Shown here piece by piece: positions 25,872-34,250 of a stretch of 64,000 nucleotides of DNA. The notes under the pieces are model-generated. The model was not told the origin of the DNA. It made no database searches and was given only the letters and a program-made list of their open reading frames with translations. Positions within the stretch are counted from its first letter, which is position 1. Each line of letters opens with the position of its first letter. Both the position numbers and the translations under genes were made by a program. The DNA is from Flavobacteriales bacterium (lineage in GTDB: Bacteria > Bacteroidota > Bacteroidia > Flavobacteriales > Weeksellaceae). The stretch lies in the NCBI GenBank assembly GCA_020635515.1, contig JACJZS010000002.1, forward strand, positions 496,001 to 560,000, written 5' to 3'.

Positions 25872-26645
25872 ATGAACAAAAAAGTTATCTGCCAAACAAC
25901 TACTGCTCCTATGAGAGCCGAACCAAAAAGTCAATCTGAAATGATTTCTCAGTTCCTATTTGGTGAATTGGCAGAAATCATACAACAAGAAAACACTTGG
26001 ATTCAACTACAAACCACTTACGACAACTATGTCGGTTGGGTAGATTGCGGACAAGTTATAGAAATTAGTGAAGAAGAATTTAATTCTAAAAAAGAAGACG
26101 TCAACTACGTAACAAGTCCTTTTGATTATGCTATTCTAGAGGAAAATCCTTTTCCTCTTACCATAGGTGCACAATTTAAAATACATCAAGAAAATAAGAT
26201 TCAATTAGCCGATAAAACATTCTCTTTTGATGGAAAATACATTAAAAATCAAAAACTTAACAAAGAAAAAATTGCTGAAATTGCCAAAATTTACATAAAT
26301 ACACCTTATTTGTGGGGAGGAAAATCAACTTTTGGAATCGACTGCTCAGGATTAAGTCAAATGTGTTATAAACTATGCGGATATTACTTACCTAGAGATG
26401 CATACCAACAAGCAGAAATAGGAAATGTAATTAATTTTTTAGATGAAGCCGAAGAAGGAGATTTAGCTTTCTTTGAAAACGAAGAAGGAAAAATTATTCA
26501 TGTTGGAATACTACTAAACGATTCTAAAATTATTCATGCTCACGGAAAAGTTCGTATAGATACTATCGATTACAACGGAATTTACAATTCAGAAACAAAA
26601 AAATATTCTCACAAACTTAGAGTTATCAAGAAAATAATAGAATGA
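25872..26645 (+). CDS. C40 family (NlpC/P60) peptidase with SH3-like domain
   Basis: A 257-residue protein. Residues 1-65 form a bacterial SH3 domain (RAEPKSQSEMISQFLFGE, YVGWVDCG). The C-terminal NlpC/P60 domain has Cys158 in STFGIDCSGL, His210 in KIIHVGI and His222 in IIHAHG. Such enzymes cut peptidoglycan stem peptides, often gamma-D-Glu to diamino acid. No signal peptide is visible, so it probably acts on muropeptides in the cytoplasm, like YkfC-type recycling enzymes, or leaves by another route. It overlaps the dehydrogenase by 4 bases (ATGA). Confidence 0.9.
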   Translation: MNKKVICQTTTAPMRAEPKSQSEMISQFLFGELAEIIQQENTWIQLQTTYDNYVGWVDCGQVIEISEEEFNSKKEDVNYVTSPFDYAILEENPFPLTIGAQFKIHQENKIQLADKTFSFDGKYIKNQKLNKEKIAEIAKIYINTPYLWGGKSTFGIDCSGLSQMCYKLCGYYLPRDAYQQAEIGNVINFLDEAEEGDLAFFENEEGKIIHVGILLNDSKIIHAHGKVRIDTIDYNGIYNSETKKYSHKLRVIKKIIE

Positions 26646-27595
26646 AAAAAATCATTTCAGTAGACCTAAACCACAGCTCTTTAAACACTTCTCTACAAAA
26701 AAAAGGTTTTATAGTAGACGAATTTCACACACAAACAAAAGAAGAAATAGAAAATATAATTTCCAATTACAATGGATTGATAATCAGAAGTAGATTTCCC
26801 ATAGATAAACAATTTTTAGATAAAGCTACTAATCTAGAATTCATTGCACGTGTTGGAGCTGGAATGGAAAATATTGATTGTGAATATGCAAAACAAAAAG
26901 GAATTCATCTTATTAACTCTCCCGAAGGAAACCGAGATGCCGTTGCCGAACATTGCCTAGGAATGCTCCTTTCCTTAATGCATAGAATTTTTATTGCTAA
27001 TATAGAAGTGAAAAATAATATTTGGAAACGAGAAGAAAATCGAGGAGATGAACTCATGGGAAAAACCATAGGAATCGTAGGATACGGAGTTATGGGAAAA
27101 GCATTCGCAAAAAGACTTGCTGGTTTTTCTGTAAACGTAATTTTTGTTGATATTCTAGACAATTTAGAAGATGAATTTGCCAAACAAGCAAACTTAGAAA
27201 CTATTTTTTCTGAGTGCGATGTCGTAAGTTTACATCTTCCTCAAACCGAAAAAACCAAGCATTATGTAAATAGTGATTTTATACACAAAATGCAAAAACC
27301 ATTTTATTTAATTAATTCTGCTCGCGGACAATGTGTTAACCTTGCTGATTTGGTAGATGGAATTAAATCAAACAAAGTAAAAGGTGCTTGCTTAGATGTT
27401 TTGGAATACGAAAAATCTTCCTTCGATTTCGATTTTAAAAACAATGAAGTTATGGAGTTTCTTTGCAATTCAGATAAAGTAATCTTGACTCCTCATGTTG
27501 CAGGTTGGAGTTTCCAAAGCAACGAAAAAATGGCAAAAATCATTGTAGATAAAATTGATAACCTTTATACAAATATTATCAAACAAACTATCTGA
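26642..27595 (+). CDS. D-isomer-specific 2-hydroxyacid dehydrogenase (SerA-like)
   Basis: The 317-residue enzyme has a Rossmann NAD site GKTIGIVGYGVMGKAFAKRL, catalytic Arg in LINSARGQCVN, and the active-site His in LTPHVAGWS. FIARVGAGMENIDCEYAKQKGI and GNRDAVAEHCLGML are the standard substrate-domain segments. It has no ACT domain, so it is a short SerA-like enzyme (3-phosphoglycerate or another 2-hydroxyacid). No serC is nearby, so serine synthesis is not proven. A strong hairpin ends the unit. Confidence 0.87.
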   Translation: MKKIISVDLNHSSLNTSLQKKGFIVDEFHTQTKEEIENIISNYNGLIIRSRFPIDKQFLDKATNLEFIARVGAGMENIDCEYAKQKGIHLINSPEGNRDAVAEHCLGMLLSLMHRIFIANIEVKNNIWKREENRGDELMGKTIGIVGYGVMGKAFAKRLAGFSVNVIFVDILDNLEDEFAKQANLETIFSECDVVSLHLPQTEKTKHYVNSDFIHKMQKPFYLINSARGQCVNLADLVDGIKSNKVKGACLDVLEYEKSSFDFDFKNNEVMEFLCNSDKVILTPHVAGWSFQSNEKMAKIIVDKIDNLYTNIIKQTI

Positions 27596-27598
27596 AAG

Positions 27599-27645
27599 TC
27601 AAAAAGCTGAAACAATCTCTATAAATGATAATTTCAGCTTTTTGA
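27599..27645. terminator. Bidirectional terminator between dehydrogenase and M3 peptidase
   Basis: Perfect 14-base arms (27599-27612 and 27632-27645) with A5 and T5 runs inside the arms, placed between two converging genes. Confidence 0.75.
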
Positions 27646-27662
27646 GCTATGTAAATACAAAT

Positions 27663-29699
27663 CTATTTTACGATTCCTGCACGTTTAAGTAACGCTTCAT
27701 TGGTTGCGTCTTTTCCTCTAAATTGTTTATATAATTCTACAGGATTTTCCGTTCCACCTTTGGAAAGCAGGGTTTTAAATTTAGAAGCAATTTCAGGATT
27801 AAAAATTCCATTTTCTTTAAAGTAATAAAAAGCGTCTGCATCTAACACTTCCGACCATTTGTAAGAATAATATCCTGCCGAATATCCACCTTGAAAAATA
27901 TGAGAAAAACTACTGCTTATAACTGCATTATCAATTGCAGGATAGAGCTTTGTCTTTTCTAACGTTTTCTTTTCGAATGATTCTACATCAAAATCATCAG
28001 GTAATTTTCCTGTATGGTATTTCATATCTAGTAATCCTAATCCTACTTGACGAACAGTTTGGTATGCTTCCATAAAATTAGAAGAAGCTATGATTTTATC
28101 TATAACGTCCTCAGGTAATAATTCTCCTGTTTGGTAATGATGAGCAAAAGTTTGTAAAAATTCTTTTTCGTAACAGTAATTTTCTAAAAACTGAGAAGGA
28201 AGTTCTACAAAATCCCAATAAACCGACGTTCCCGAAAGACTTTCGTATTGCGTGTTTGCTAATATTCCGTGTAATGCATGACCAAATTCATGGAAAAGTG
28301 TAGTAACTTCCTGAAAGTTAAGCAAAGAAGGTGTATCGTCAGTAGGACGAGTAAAATTACAAACAATAGAAACGTGTGGTCGATGATTTTTTCCATTTTG
28401 TTTGTATTGATTTTTGTAGGAAGTCATCCAAGCACCTGCACGTTTTCCTTTTCTAGGAAAAAAATCGGTATACAAAAGAGCTTTATGTTCTCCTTTTTCG
28501 GTTACTTCATAAACATTTACTTCTCCGTTATATGTTTGAATTTCTGGTTTTAAGGTAAATTCCAAACCAAATAATTGATTCGATAAATCAAAAACAGCTT
28601 TTAGTGTTTTTTCTAATGAAAAATACGGACGAACAGCTTCTTCATTAAAGTCAAATGTTTTTTCTTTTAGTTTCTCTGAATAGTACGCATGATCGTAAGC
28701 TTGTAAATCATCAATATTATCTTCTTGCTTGGCAATTTCTTTTAATTTTTCTACTTCTTTCTGAGCAAAAGGAAAAGATTTTTCCAATAAATCTTCTAAA
28801 AAGTTGATTACAGTAGAAGTATTTTTTGCCATTCTATTGATTAGTGTAAGTTCTGCATGTGTAGAAAACCCTAATAATTCTGCTTTTTCTTGACGAATTT
28901 GAGCAATTTCTTCTATAAACGTAGCATTATTATATTCATTATCCTTAAACGCTTTTGTTCCATTTGCTAAATACAATTCCTTTCTAAATTCTCTATTTTT
29001 TACATATTTCATAAAAGGAATATAACTAGGATACTGAAGTGTAAATACAAATCCGTCTAAATTTCTATTTTTTGCTTCCTTTTTTGCTTCATCTATATAA
29101 CTTTCAGGCAATCCGTATAAATCATTTTTGTTTTCTATATGTAGGAAATAATTATTGGTTTCATGCAAGACATTTTCTCCAAATTTTAACGATGCAATGG
29201 TAAGTTTGTTGTCTAATTCTCTTTTTAAAAGTTGTTTTTCATCGGAAAGTAAAGCTCCATTTTCTACAAATGATTTATAATTAATTTCTAATAATCGTCT
29301 TTGTTCGGTATTTAAATCAAAAGATTCTTGATTATCGTAAACAGTTTTAATTCTACTAAACAGTTTTTGGTTAAATAAAATATCATTGGAATACTCTGCC
29401 AAAATAGGCGAGATTTCTTGAGCAATTATTTGAATTTCATCATTTGTTTCTGCCGAATGAAGATTAAAAAAGATTGATGTTACTCGGTTAAGTTGTTTTC
29501 CTACATTTTCAAAAGCTTCTATTGTATTGCTAAACGTTGGATTATCATCACTTTCACTAATTACATTAATTTCTTCTTTTGATTTTTCTATAAGTTGGAG
29601 AATAGCATCTTTAAAGTATTCTGTTTTTATATCATTAAACGGAGCTGAATTATAAGGTGTTTTAAATTCTTCTAGCAAAGGATTACTTATATTATTCAT
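27663..29699 (-). CDS. M3 family metallopeptidase (oligopeptidase A / Dcp type)
   Basis: A 678-residue cytoplasmic zinc peptidase. HEFGHALHG near residue 468 holds two zinc ligands and the catalytic Glu, and the third ligand Glu follows in WDFVELPSQFLENY. The N-terminal part (LLEEFKTPYNSAPFNDIK) and the closing GGYSAGYYSYKWSEVLDADAF segment are typical of bacterial PrlC/Dcp. It degrades short peptides, including signal peptide fragments. ATG 29699 was chosen because the upstream GTG lies on the -7 element at 29714-29721. No signal peptide is seen. Confidence 0.93.
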   Translation of the reverse strand: MNNISNPLLEEFKTPYNSAPFNDIKTEYFKDAILQLIEKSKEEINVISESDDNPTFSNTIEAFENVGKQLNRVTSIFFNLHSAETNDEIQIIAQEISPILAEYSNDILFNQKLFSRIKTVYDNQESFDLNTEQRRLLEINYKSFVENGALLSDEKQLLKRELDNKLTIASLKFGENVLHETNNYFLHIENKNDLYGLPESYIDEAKKEAKNRNLDGFVFTLQYPSYIPFMKYVKNREFRKELYLANGTKAFKDNEYNNATFIEEIAQIRQEKAELLGFSTHAELTLINRMAKNTSTVINFLEDLLEKSFPFAQKEVEKLKEIAKQEDNIDDLQAYDHAYYSEKLKEKTFDFNEEAVRPYFSLEKTLKAVFDLSNQLFGLEFTLKPEIQTYNGEVNVYEVTEKGEHKALLYTDFFPRKGKRAGAWMTSYKNQYKQNGKNHRPHVSIVCNFTRPTDDTPSLLNFQEVTTLFHEFGHALHGILANTQYESLSGTSVYWDFVELPSQFLENYCYEKEFLQTFAHHYQTGELLPEDVIDKIIASSNFMEAYQTVRQVGLGLLDMKYHTGKLPDDFDVESFEKKTLEKTKLYPAIDNAVISSSFSHIFQGGYSAGYYSYKWSEVLDADAFYYFKENGIFNPEIASKFKTLLSKGGTENPVELYKQFRGKDATNEALLKRAGIVK

Positions 29700-29713
29700 G
29701 ATTATTTTTTTCA

Positions 29714-29721
29714 CAAATGTA
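29714..29721 (-). promoter_or_regulatory. -7 element for the M3 peptidase (TACATTTG)
   Basis: Exact TAnnTTTG match 15 bases before ATG 29699. It overlaps the alternative GTG start and so rules it out. Confidence 0.55.
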
Positions 29722-29792
29722 CAAAAGTCAAGTAAGAAAAAGTCTTAACTTTTGATTTAAGATTTTTGTAAGGTGACCTTATATGAAAAAAA

Positions 29793-30584
29793 TTACTCTT
29801 GCCTTTTATACGTTATTTTAGAAATCATAATACTAAACTCGTACAAAGCAATAAGTGGCAAAGATGCAATAACCATAGTAGTTGCGTCAGGCGGAGTTAT
29901 AAAAGCTGAAATTACCAAAACCACTATTATTGCGTGTTTTCTATAAGTCGTTAAAAAAGAAGGTGTAATGATTCCCGAAGCAGTTAAAAAGTATACCACT
30001 ACGGGCAACAAAAACACTATTCCCATTCCTAAACAGGTATTAATGATAATATCTATGTAGTTAGCTAAATCAATGTTGGTTTGTGCTATATCCGAAATTT
30101 TAAAATTGTATCCAAACTGAACCGATAACGGAGCAACTAAGTAAAACCCAATTAAAACACCTAATAGAAAAAATATACTGGTTCCAATTATAAAAAATAC
30201 CGATTTTTTTCTTTCACTATCTGTAAGTCCTGGAGCAATAAACTTCCATACTTCGTAAACGATGTAAGGAAAAACCAAAATAATTCCTCCTATTACCGAC
30301 ACAGAAATTGCTACATTTACTTGCTCGTACATCTTTCGTACTTGTATTGGGAATTTCTCTGGCATTTCAATCCTAGTATCTGTCCCTAAATGCTCGGATA
30401 AGTAATTTAGTATTTTAAAAGTGATAAAGTCATTCTTGGTTGGAGCAAAAAGCACTTCGTCCATAATATAATTCACATTAAAACCTATAATTACAGCTCC
30501 TATGATTATAGCAATAACTATTCTTACTAAGTGACCTCGTAATTCACCTATGTGTTCTAAAAAAGACATTTCTTTCCCTGGCAT
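29793..30584 (-). CDS. tatC: Sec-independent protein translocase TatC
   Basis: The 263-residue inner-membrane protein has six hydrophobic helices and the conserved N-terminus MSFLEHIGELRGHLVR, whose EL-R region binds the twin-arginine signal. FIAPGLTDSERK in the first cytoplasmic loop and ITPPDATTM near the end are family signatures. It receives folded Tat substrates together with TatA. No tatA is adjacent in the window. ATG 30584 and ATG 30569 are both possible starts. Confidence 0.95.
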   Translation of the reverse strand: MPGKEMSFLEHIGELRGHLVRIVIAIIIGAVIIGFNVNYIMDEVLFAPTKNDFITFKILNYLSEHLGTDTRIEMPEKFPIQVRKMYEQVNVAISVSVIGGIILVFPYIVYEVWKFIAPGLTDSERKKSVFFIIGTSIFFLLGVLIGFYLVAPLSVQFGYNFKISDIAQTNIDLANYIDIIINTCLGMGIVFLLPVVVYFLTASGIITPSFLTTYRKHAIIVVLVISAFITPPDATTMVIASLPLIALYEFSIMISKITYKRQE

Positions 30585-30604
30585 AGAAAATCATTTACAG
30601 AACG

Positions 30605-30612
30605 CAAAAGTA
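30605..30612 (-). promoter_or_regulatory. -7 element for tatC (TACTTTTG)
   Basis: Exact TAnnTTTG match 20 bases before ATG 30584. Confidence 0.5.
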
Positions 30613-30753
30613 CCTTTTTATTTTTATATTCGTCTGATTTAGAATTCGCTTATTGCGAATCTTTTTAAGGTAAGATTTATTTTTTACTAAAAAAACTTCC
30701 TAAATATGAAAAAAATCACGAAATTTGTCCTTTACAAATAAATTTATTTTTTT

Positions 30754-31203
30754 ATGAATAACCAAGAAGTGGAAAAGTATTTACACGAAAAAGTAGAAAA
30801 TGGAGAACATATTAGTCCTGTCTTACCTGAAGGAGTTAAAAACTACCTTATAGACATCGACGGAACTATATGCGATGATATACCCAATGAAGAACCCGAA
30901 AGAATGGCAACAGCAAAAGTGTATCCTGATGCTTTAGAAACACTAAACAAATGGTATGAGGAAGGACACGTTATTTGCTTCTTTACTTCTAGAACTGAAG
31001 AGCATAGAAAAGTTACAGAAGATTGGCTAAACAAGCATGGATTTAAATACCATGGTATGGTTATGGGAAAACCACGTGGAGGAAACTACCATTGGATAGA
31101 TAATCACTTAGTAAAAGCTACTAGATACAACGGTAAATTTACAGATTTAGTAAAAAAAGAAGTATCTATAGAGGTATTTGATGATGGCAAACATGAACAA
31201 TAA
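30754..31203 (+). CDS. HAD superfamily phosphatase-like protein
   Basis: The 149-residue protein carries HAD motif I as YLIDIDGTICDD near residue 33, motif II as ICFFTSRTEEHR near residue 73, and a Lys followed by HWIDNHLVKATRYNG as the motif III/IV region. It has almost no cap domain, as in small phosphatases of phosphosugars or the capsule-type group. Substrate unknown. It precedes the Crp/Fnr gene by 55 bases on the same strand. Confidence 0.78.
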   Translation: MNNQEVEKYLHEKVENGEHISPVLPEGVKNYLIDIDGTICDDIPNEEPERMATAKVYPDALETLNKWYEEGHVICFFTSRTEEHRKVTEDWLNKHGFKYHGMVMGKPRGGNYHWIDNHLVKATRYNGKFTDLVKKEVSIEVFDDGKHEQ

Positions 31204-31258
31204 ATAAATCTGCCAAAATTGTATAAATAATTAAGCTCAAAATTACCTAATAAAAAAT

Positions 31259-31969
31259 ATGCCTGAAGATATAATCAGCGACATCGGATGTGTAGTTCGT
31301 AACGGATTTAACTCCTTAGACATACAAAATGGTTTTTCAAAAGAAGAATGGAAAGCTTTTATGTATGAAAAAGAAGAGGTAAATTTTAAAAAAGGAGAAA
31401 TAATAATCAAGGAAAATTCTGTACCTAAGGGAGTTTTCTGTATAAAAACAGGAAAAGCCAAACTCTACAGAAACGGTTTCAACGGCAAAGAACAAATCCT
31501 TAGATTTCTTCAAGAAGGAGATTTAATTGGTTATCGTTCTATACTTTGTGGAGAAACTTTTAGTGCTTCTGCAACAGCATTAGAAGATATGGAAATCACC
31601 TACATACCTGAACGTTTTTTCATCAAACTACTAGAACTAAGTCCTACTCTTGCTTTTGATATCTTAAAAAAAATATCGCACGATTTAGGAGAAGCAGGAA
31701 AAACAATTACGCTACTTGCTCAGAAAACAGTACGTGAAAGACTCGCAGAAATCCTTATACTACTTGAGGAAAAGTTAGGTGTAGATAAATTCGGTTTTAT
31801 TAATATAGAACTTACCCGAGAAGAAATTGCAAATTTGGTAGGAACAGCTACAGAATCAGCTATACGTCTAATTTCAGAGTTTAAAAATGATGAACTTATA
31901 GAAGTAGACAAAAGAAAAATTAAAATTCTTAATCAAGAAAAATTACTAAAATCAGCTAATATAAAATAA
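31259..31969 (+). CDS. Crp/Fnr family transcription regulator
   Basis: A 236-residue protein with an N-terminal cyclic-nucleotide-binding-like barrel (INFKKGEIIIKENSVPKGVF-type segment, with GDLIGYRSILCGE) and a C-terminal HTH (LTREEIANLVGTATESAIRLISEF). The N-terminal extension SDIGCVVRNGFNSLDIQNGF contains one Cys only, so an Fnr-type Fe-S cluster is not supported. The cAMP-contact residues of Crp are not clearly conserved, so the ligand is unknown. Confidence 0.88.
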   Translation: MPEDIISDIGCVVRNGFNSLDIQNGFSKEEWKAFMYEKEEVNFKKGEIIIKENSVPKGVFCIKTGKAKLYRNGFNGKEQILRFLQEGDLIGYRSILCGETFSASATALEDMEITYIPERFFIKLLELSPTLAFDILKKISHDLGEAGKTITLLAQKTVRERLAEILILLEEKLGVDKFGFINIELTREEIANLVGTATESAIRLISEFKNDELIEVDKRKIKILNQEKLLKSANIK

Positions 31970-32017
31970 CCTTAAAGCAGAAAACTGCAGAAAACCTTCT
32001 AACTAATTACTAATCTA

Positions 32018-32539
32018 ATGAAAGAAACTATCAACTTTTTTCATCCCGACGAAACCTTTGTGTATAACGTTAAGAAATTTTTTTGTAAAATCGTTTTCCA
32101 AAACAAAAAAAGAATCTTAGTATTAGAAATTCAATCAACTGATGAATTGCATCATGTTGAAGAGGACTCTATTCAGAATGAATTTCCTGAAATAGCACTT
32201 ACTATTGAAGACGCAGAAATAGAATATTCAACCTTAGATGACCTTACAGGAAATACCATCGAAATCCCTATTTCATTCGAAGAAAAAACAAACAGCGATG
32301 GAGAAATAGAAGAATTTTTCTATACCAACTTGAATGTAAATGATGAAGTAGATGTTGAATTAAACAAAAATAAACTTACTTTCTCTAAAGATAAAAACAA
32401 CAACATTACTTTAAAATGGACAGGAATTGCAGATGATTTTACTGATTCCGACATAGACGAAGGAATTCCTTTTGAAGTAAACTGCACTTTAAAGGAACTC
32501 GTTTCTGAAAGTAGTAACTTGCTAGAGGGAATAGAATAA
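32018..32539 (+). CDS. Acidic protein of unknown function
   Basis: A 173-residue soluble protein with no signal peptide. It is strongly acidic (runs such as DDFTDSDIDEGI) and has alternating charged and hydrophobic strands, suggesting an all-beta fold. It begins MKETINFFHPDETFVYN. No family is recognised. It lies 48 bases after the Crp/Fnr gene and before the 548-residue gene, which has its own promoter match. Confidence 0.62.
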   Translation: MKETINFFHPDETFVYNVKKFFCKIVFQNKKRILVLEIQSTDELHHVEEDSIQNEFPEIALTIEDAEIEYSTLDDLTGNTIEIPISFEEKTNSDGEIEEFFYTNLNVNDEVDVELNKNKLTFSKDKNNNITLKWTGIADDFTDSDIDEGIPFEVNCTLKELVSESSNLLEGIE

Positions 32540-32573
32540 CGTAAAGATTCTCTCAAAGTTTATCAAAATTTTA

Positions 32574-32581
32574 TAGATTTG
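32574..32581 (+). promoter_or_regulatory. -7 element for the 548-residue gene (TAGATTTG)
   Basis: Exact TAnnTTTG match 18 bases before ATG 32600. Confidence 0.5.
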
Positions 32582-32599
32582 TGTACTTAACTTCTAGTT

Positions 32600-34246
32600 A
32601 TGATGAACAAACCTATAGAATCTACTCAAGCTATAGAACGCCTTTACATTACTATGCGTTATCTTTTTTACAAAGATGCAGTTAAACCAACAGGTGTTGT
32701 AGGAAATACACTTCGTGAGCAATTGCTAAAACTAGAACCCGAAATATATGGTTCTATTGCTGATTCTAAAAAAGTAGAACTTAATGGTTTAAAGTATGTA
32801 TTGGATCGGCTTCCTGCTGGCATTGAAGAGTGTTCATTTATTCATCTAACTTCTAATGAAGGTTTCGATAAAACTAATTTTCAAGCTATAGTTCCAAAAA
32901 AAAGAAGAAGAAATTGCTATAGGATAGACGCACAACAAATGAATATTGAGGTACTTCTTGGTAGATCAGAGATATACGATATTCTTACTCATCTTACTTT
33001 TCTGTTTATGGAAGCAGATAAAATTAGAGATAATGCTTATGCAGGAAAAAATATCCCAAAAAGAGAATGGTTGAGTTTAGAAGAATGCATAAATACAAAG
33101 TCTGCTCTTTCTAAATCTACTCTAGATGTTATTTTGGTTCATCTGGCAAGCATTATAGGTAGAACTTACGACGAAACTCTTGATGCGTATTTAAAATTTC
33201 AAGAGCCTCAAGATGCCAATCGATTTCTAAAAATAATTTATTTTCTTGGTAAGGTTTCCTATGATGATAAATGCGAGAATAAACAGCGAGAAATTTCATT
33301 TTCCAACCTCCTTAGAGAACGAATCGGTCAGCATATATATGGAAATTTGTGGGCAAATAACATTAAAAATAAAATAGCAAAGCACGATTTACAAATAAAG
33401 AAGACACATATCATTTCTTCTAATATGCACTCTGTTCTGAATAGCTTTTTTGCTTTTGATGCATTAGGTATACGTTATTCTAAAGAAAACGAAATGAAAG
33501 TATACGAAGACATCAGCAATGATTCAGAATTAAGAAAAAAGATATTCAAATATGCATTAAATAACGGAATGATTTACTTGGAGGATAATTCTGGTTCAAA
33601 TATAGATGTTCAACTTTTCGACCTCAGTAAAATAAATCTAGAAAATACTTCTTTTAAAAACGAAAAAAAATCAAATGATTTAATTCTTGTTTTTGATTAC
33701 GCCTTTGGAGAACAAGCATTTGAAGTATTAGACGAATTATTAAAACCTTTTGAAAATGGCAAACTAACCTTAGATATTGATTCCATTTCCATAATGGGAA
33801 AAGCTGGAATTTTGCAAGGTAAGAAAGGAGATATTATGATTCCTACGTCACATATCTACGAAGGAACAGCTGATAATTATCCTTTTAACAATGACTTATC
33901 TGTGGAAGATTTTGAAGATTCAGATATTGATATTTACCAAGGAAGTATGATTACAGTACTTGGAACCTCATTGCAGAATAAAGAAATCCTCTCCTATTTT
34001 ATGAACACCACATGGAAAGCTATTGGTTTAGAAATGGAAGGAGCACACTATCAAAAAGCGATTCAGATTGCCTCAAAAATCAGAAATCACATCTCTAGTA
34101 ACGTAAAAGTTAGGTATGCGTATTATGCCAGTGACAACCCTTTAAAAACAGGAAGTACACTAGCATCTGGTGGATTAGGTCTTACTGGCGTAAAACCTAC
34201 CTATACCATAACCGAAAAAATTATTGAAAAAATTATTGAATTCTAA
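32600..34246 (+). CDS. DUF6909-like protein with nucleoside-phosphorylase-like C-terminus
   Basis: A 548-residue cytoplasmic protein found in Bacteroidota; the DUF6909 name is from memory. The N-terminal 300 residues are helical and unlike anything I can name. From about residue 370, ILVFDYAFGEQAFEVLDELL, then SIMGKAGILQGKKGDIMIPTSH (near 400), MITVLGTSLQNKEIL (near 450) and IGLEMEGAHYQKAI (near 476) follow the order seen in purine nucleoside phosphorylases and AMP nucleosidases. In those enzymes a Met-Glu pair holds the ribose and a later Asp (here in YYASDNP near 512) contacts the base. Enzyme activity is inferred, not shown. Confidence 0.68.
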   Translation: MMNKPIESTQAIERLYITMRYLFYKDAVKPTGVVGNTLREQLLKLEPEIYGSIADSKKVELNGLKYVLDRLPAGIEECSFIHLTSNEGFDKTNFQAIVPKKRRRNCYRIDAQQMNIEVLLGRSEIYDILTHLTFLFMEADKIRDNAYAGKNIPKREWLSLEECINTKSALSKSTLDVILVHLASIIGRTYDETLDAYLKFQEPQDANRFLKIIYFLGKVSYDDKCENKQREISFSNLLRERIGQHIYGNLWANNIKNKIAKHDLQIKKTHIISSNMHSVLNSFFAFDALGIRYSKENEMKVYEDISNDSELRKKIFKYALNNGMIYLEDNSGSNIDVQLFDLSKINLENTSFKNEKKSNDLILVFDYAFGEQAFEVLDELLKPFENGKLTLDIDSISIMGKAGILQGKKGDIMIPTSHIYEGTADNYPFNNDLSVEDFEDSDIDIYQGSMITVLGTSLQNKEILSYFMNTTWKAIGLEMEGAHYQKAIQIASKIRNHISSNVKVRYAYYASDNPLKTGSTLASGGLGLTGVKPTYTITEKIIEKIIEF

Positions 34247-34250
34247 CCTT

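Noticed and set aside
31259..31969. Fnr-type oxygen sensor
   Set aside because: The N-terminal region has a single Cys, so the four-cysteine Fe-S cluster of Fnr cannot form.
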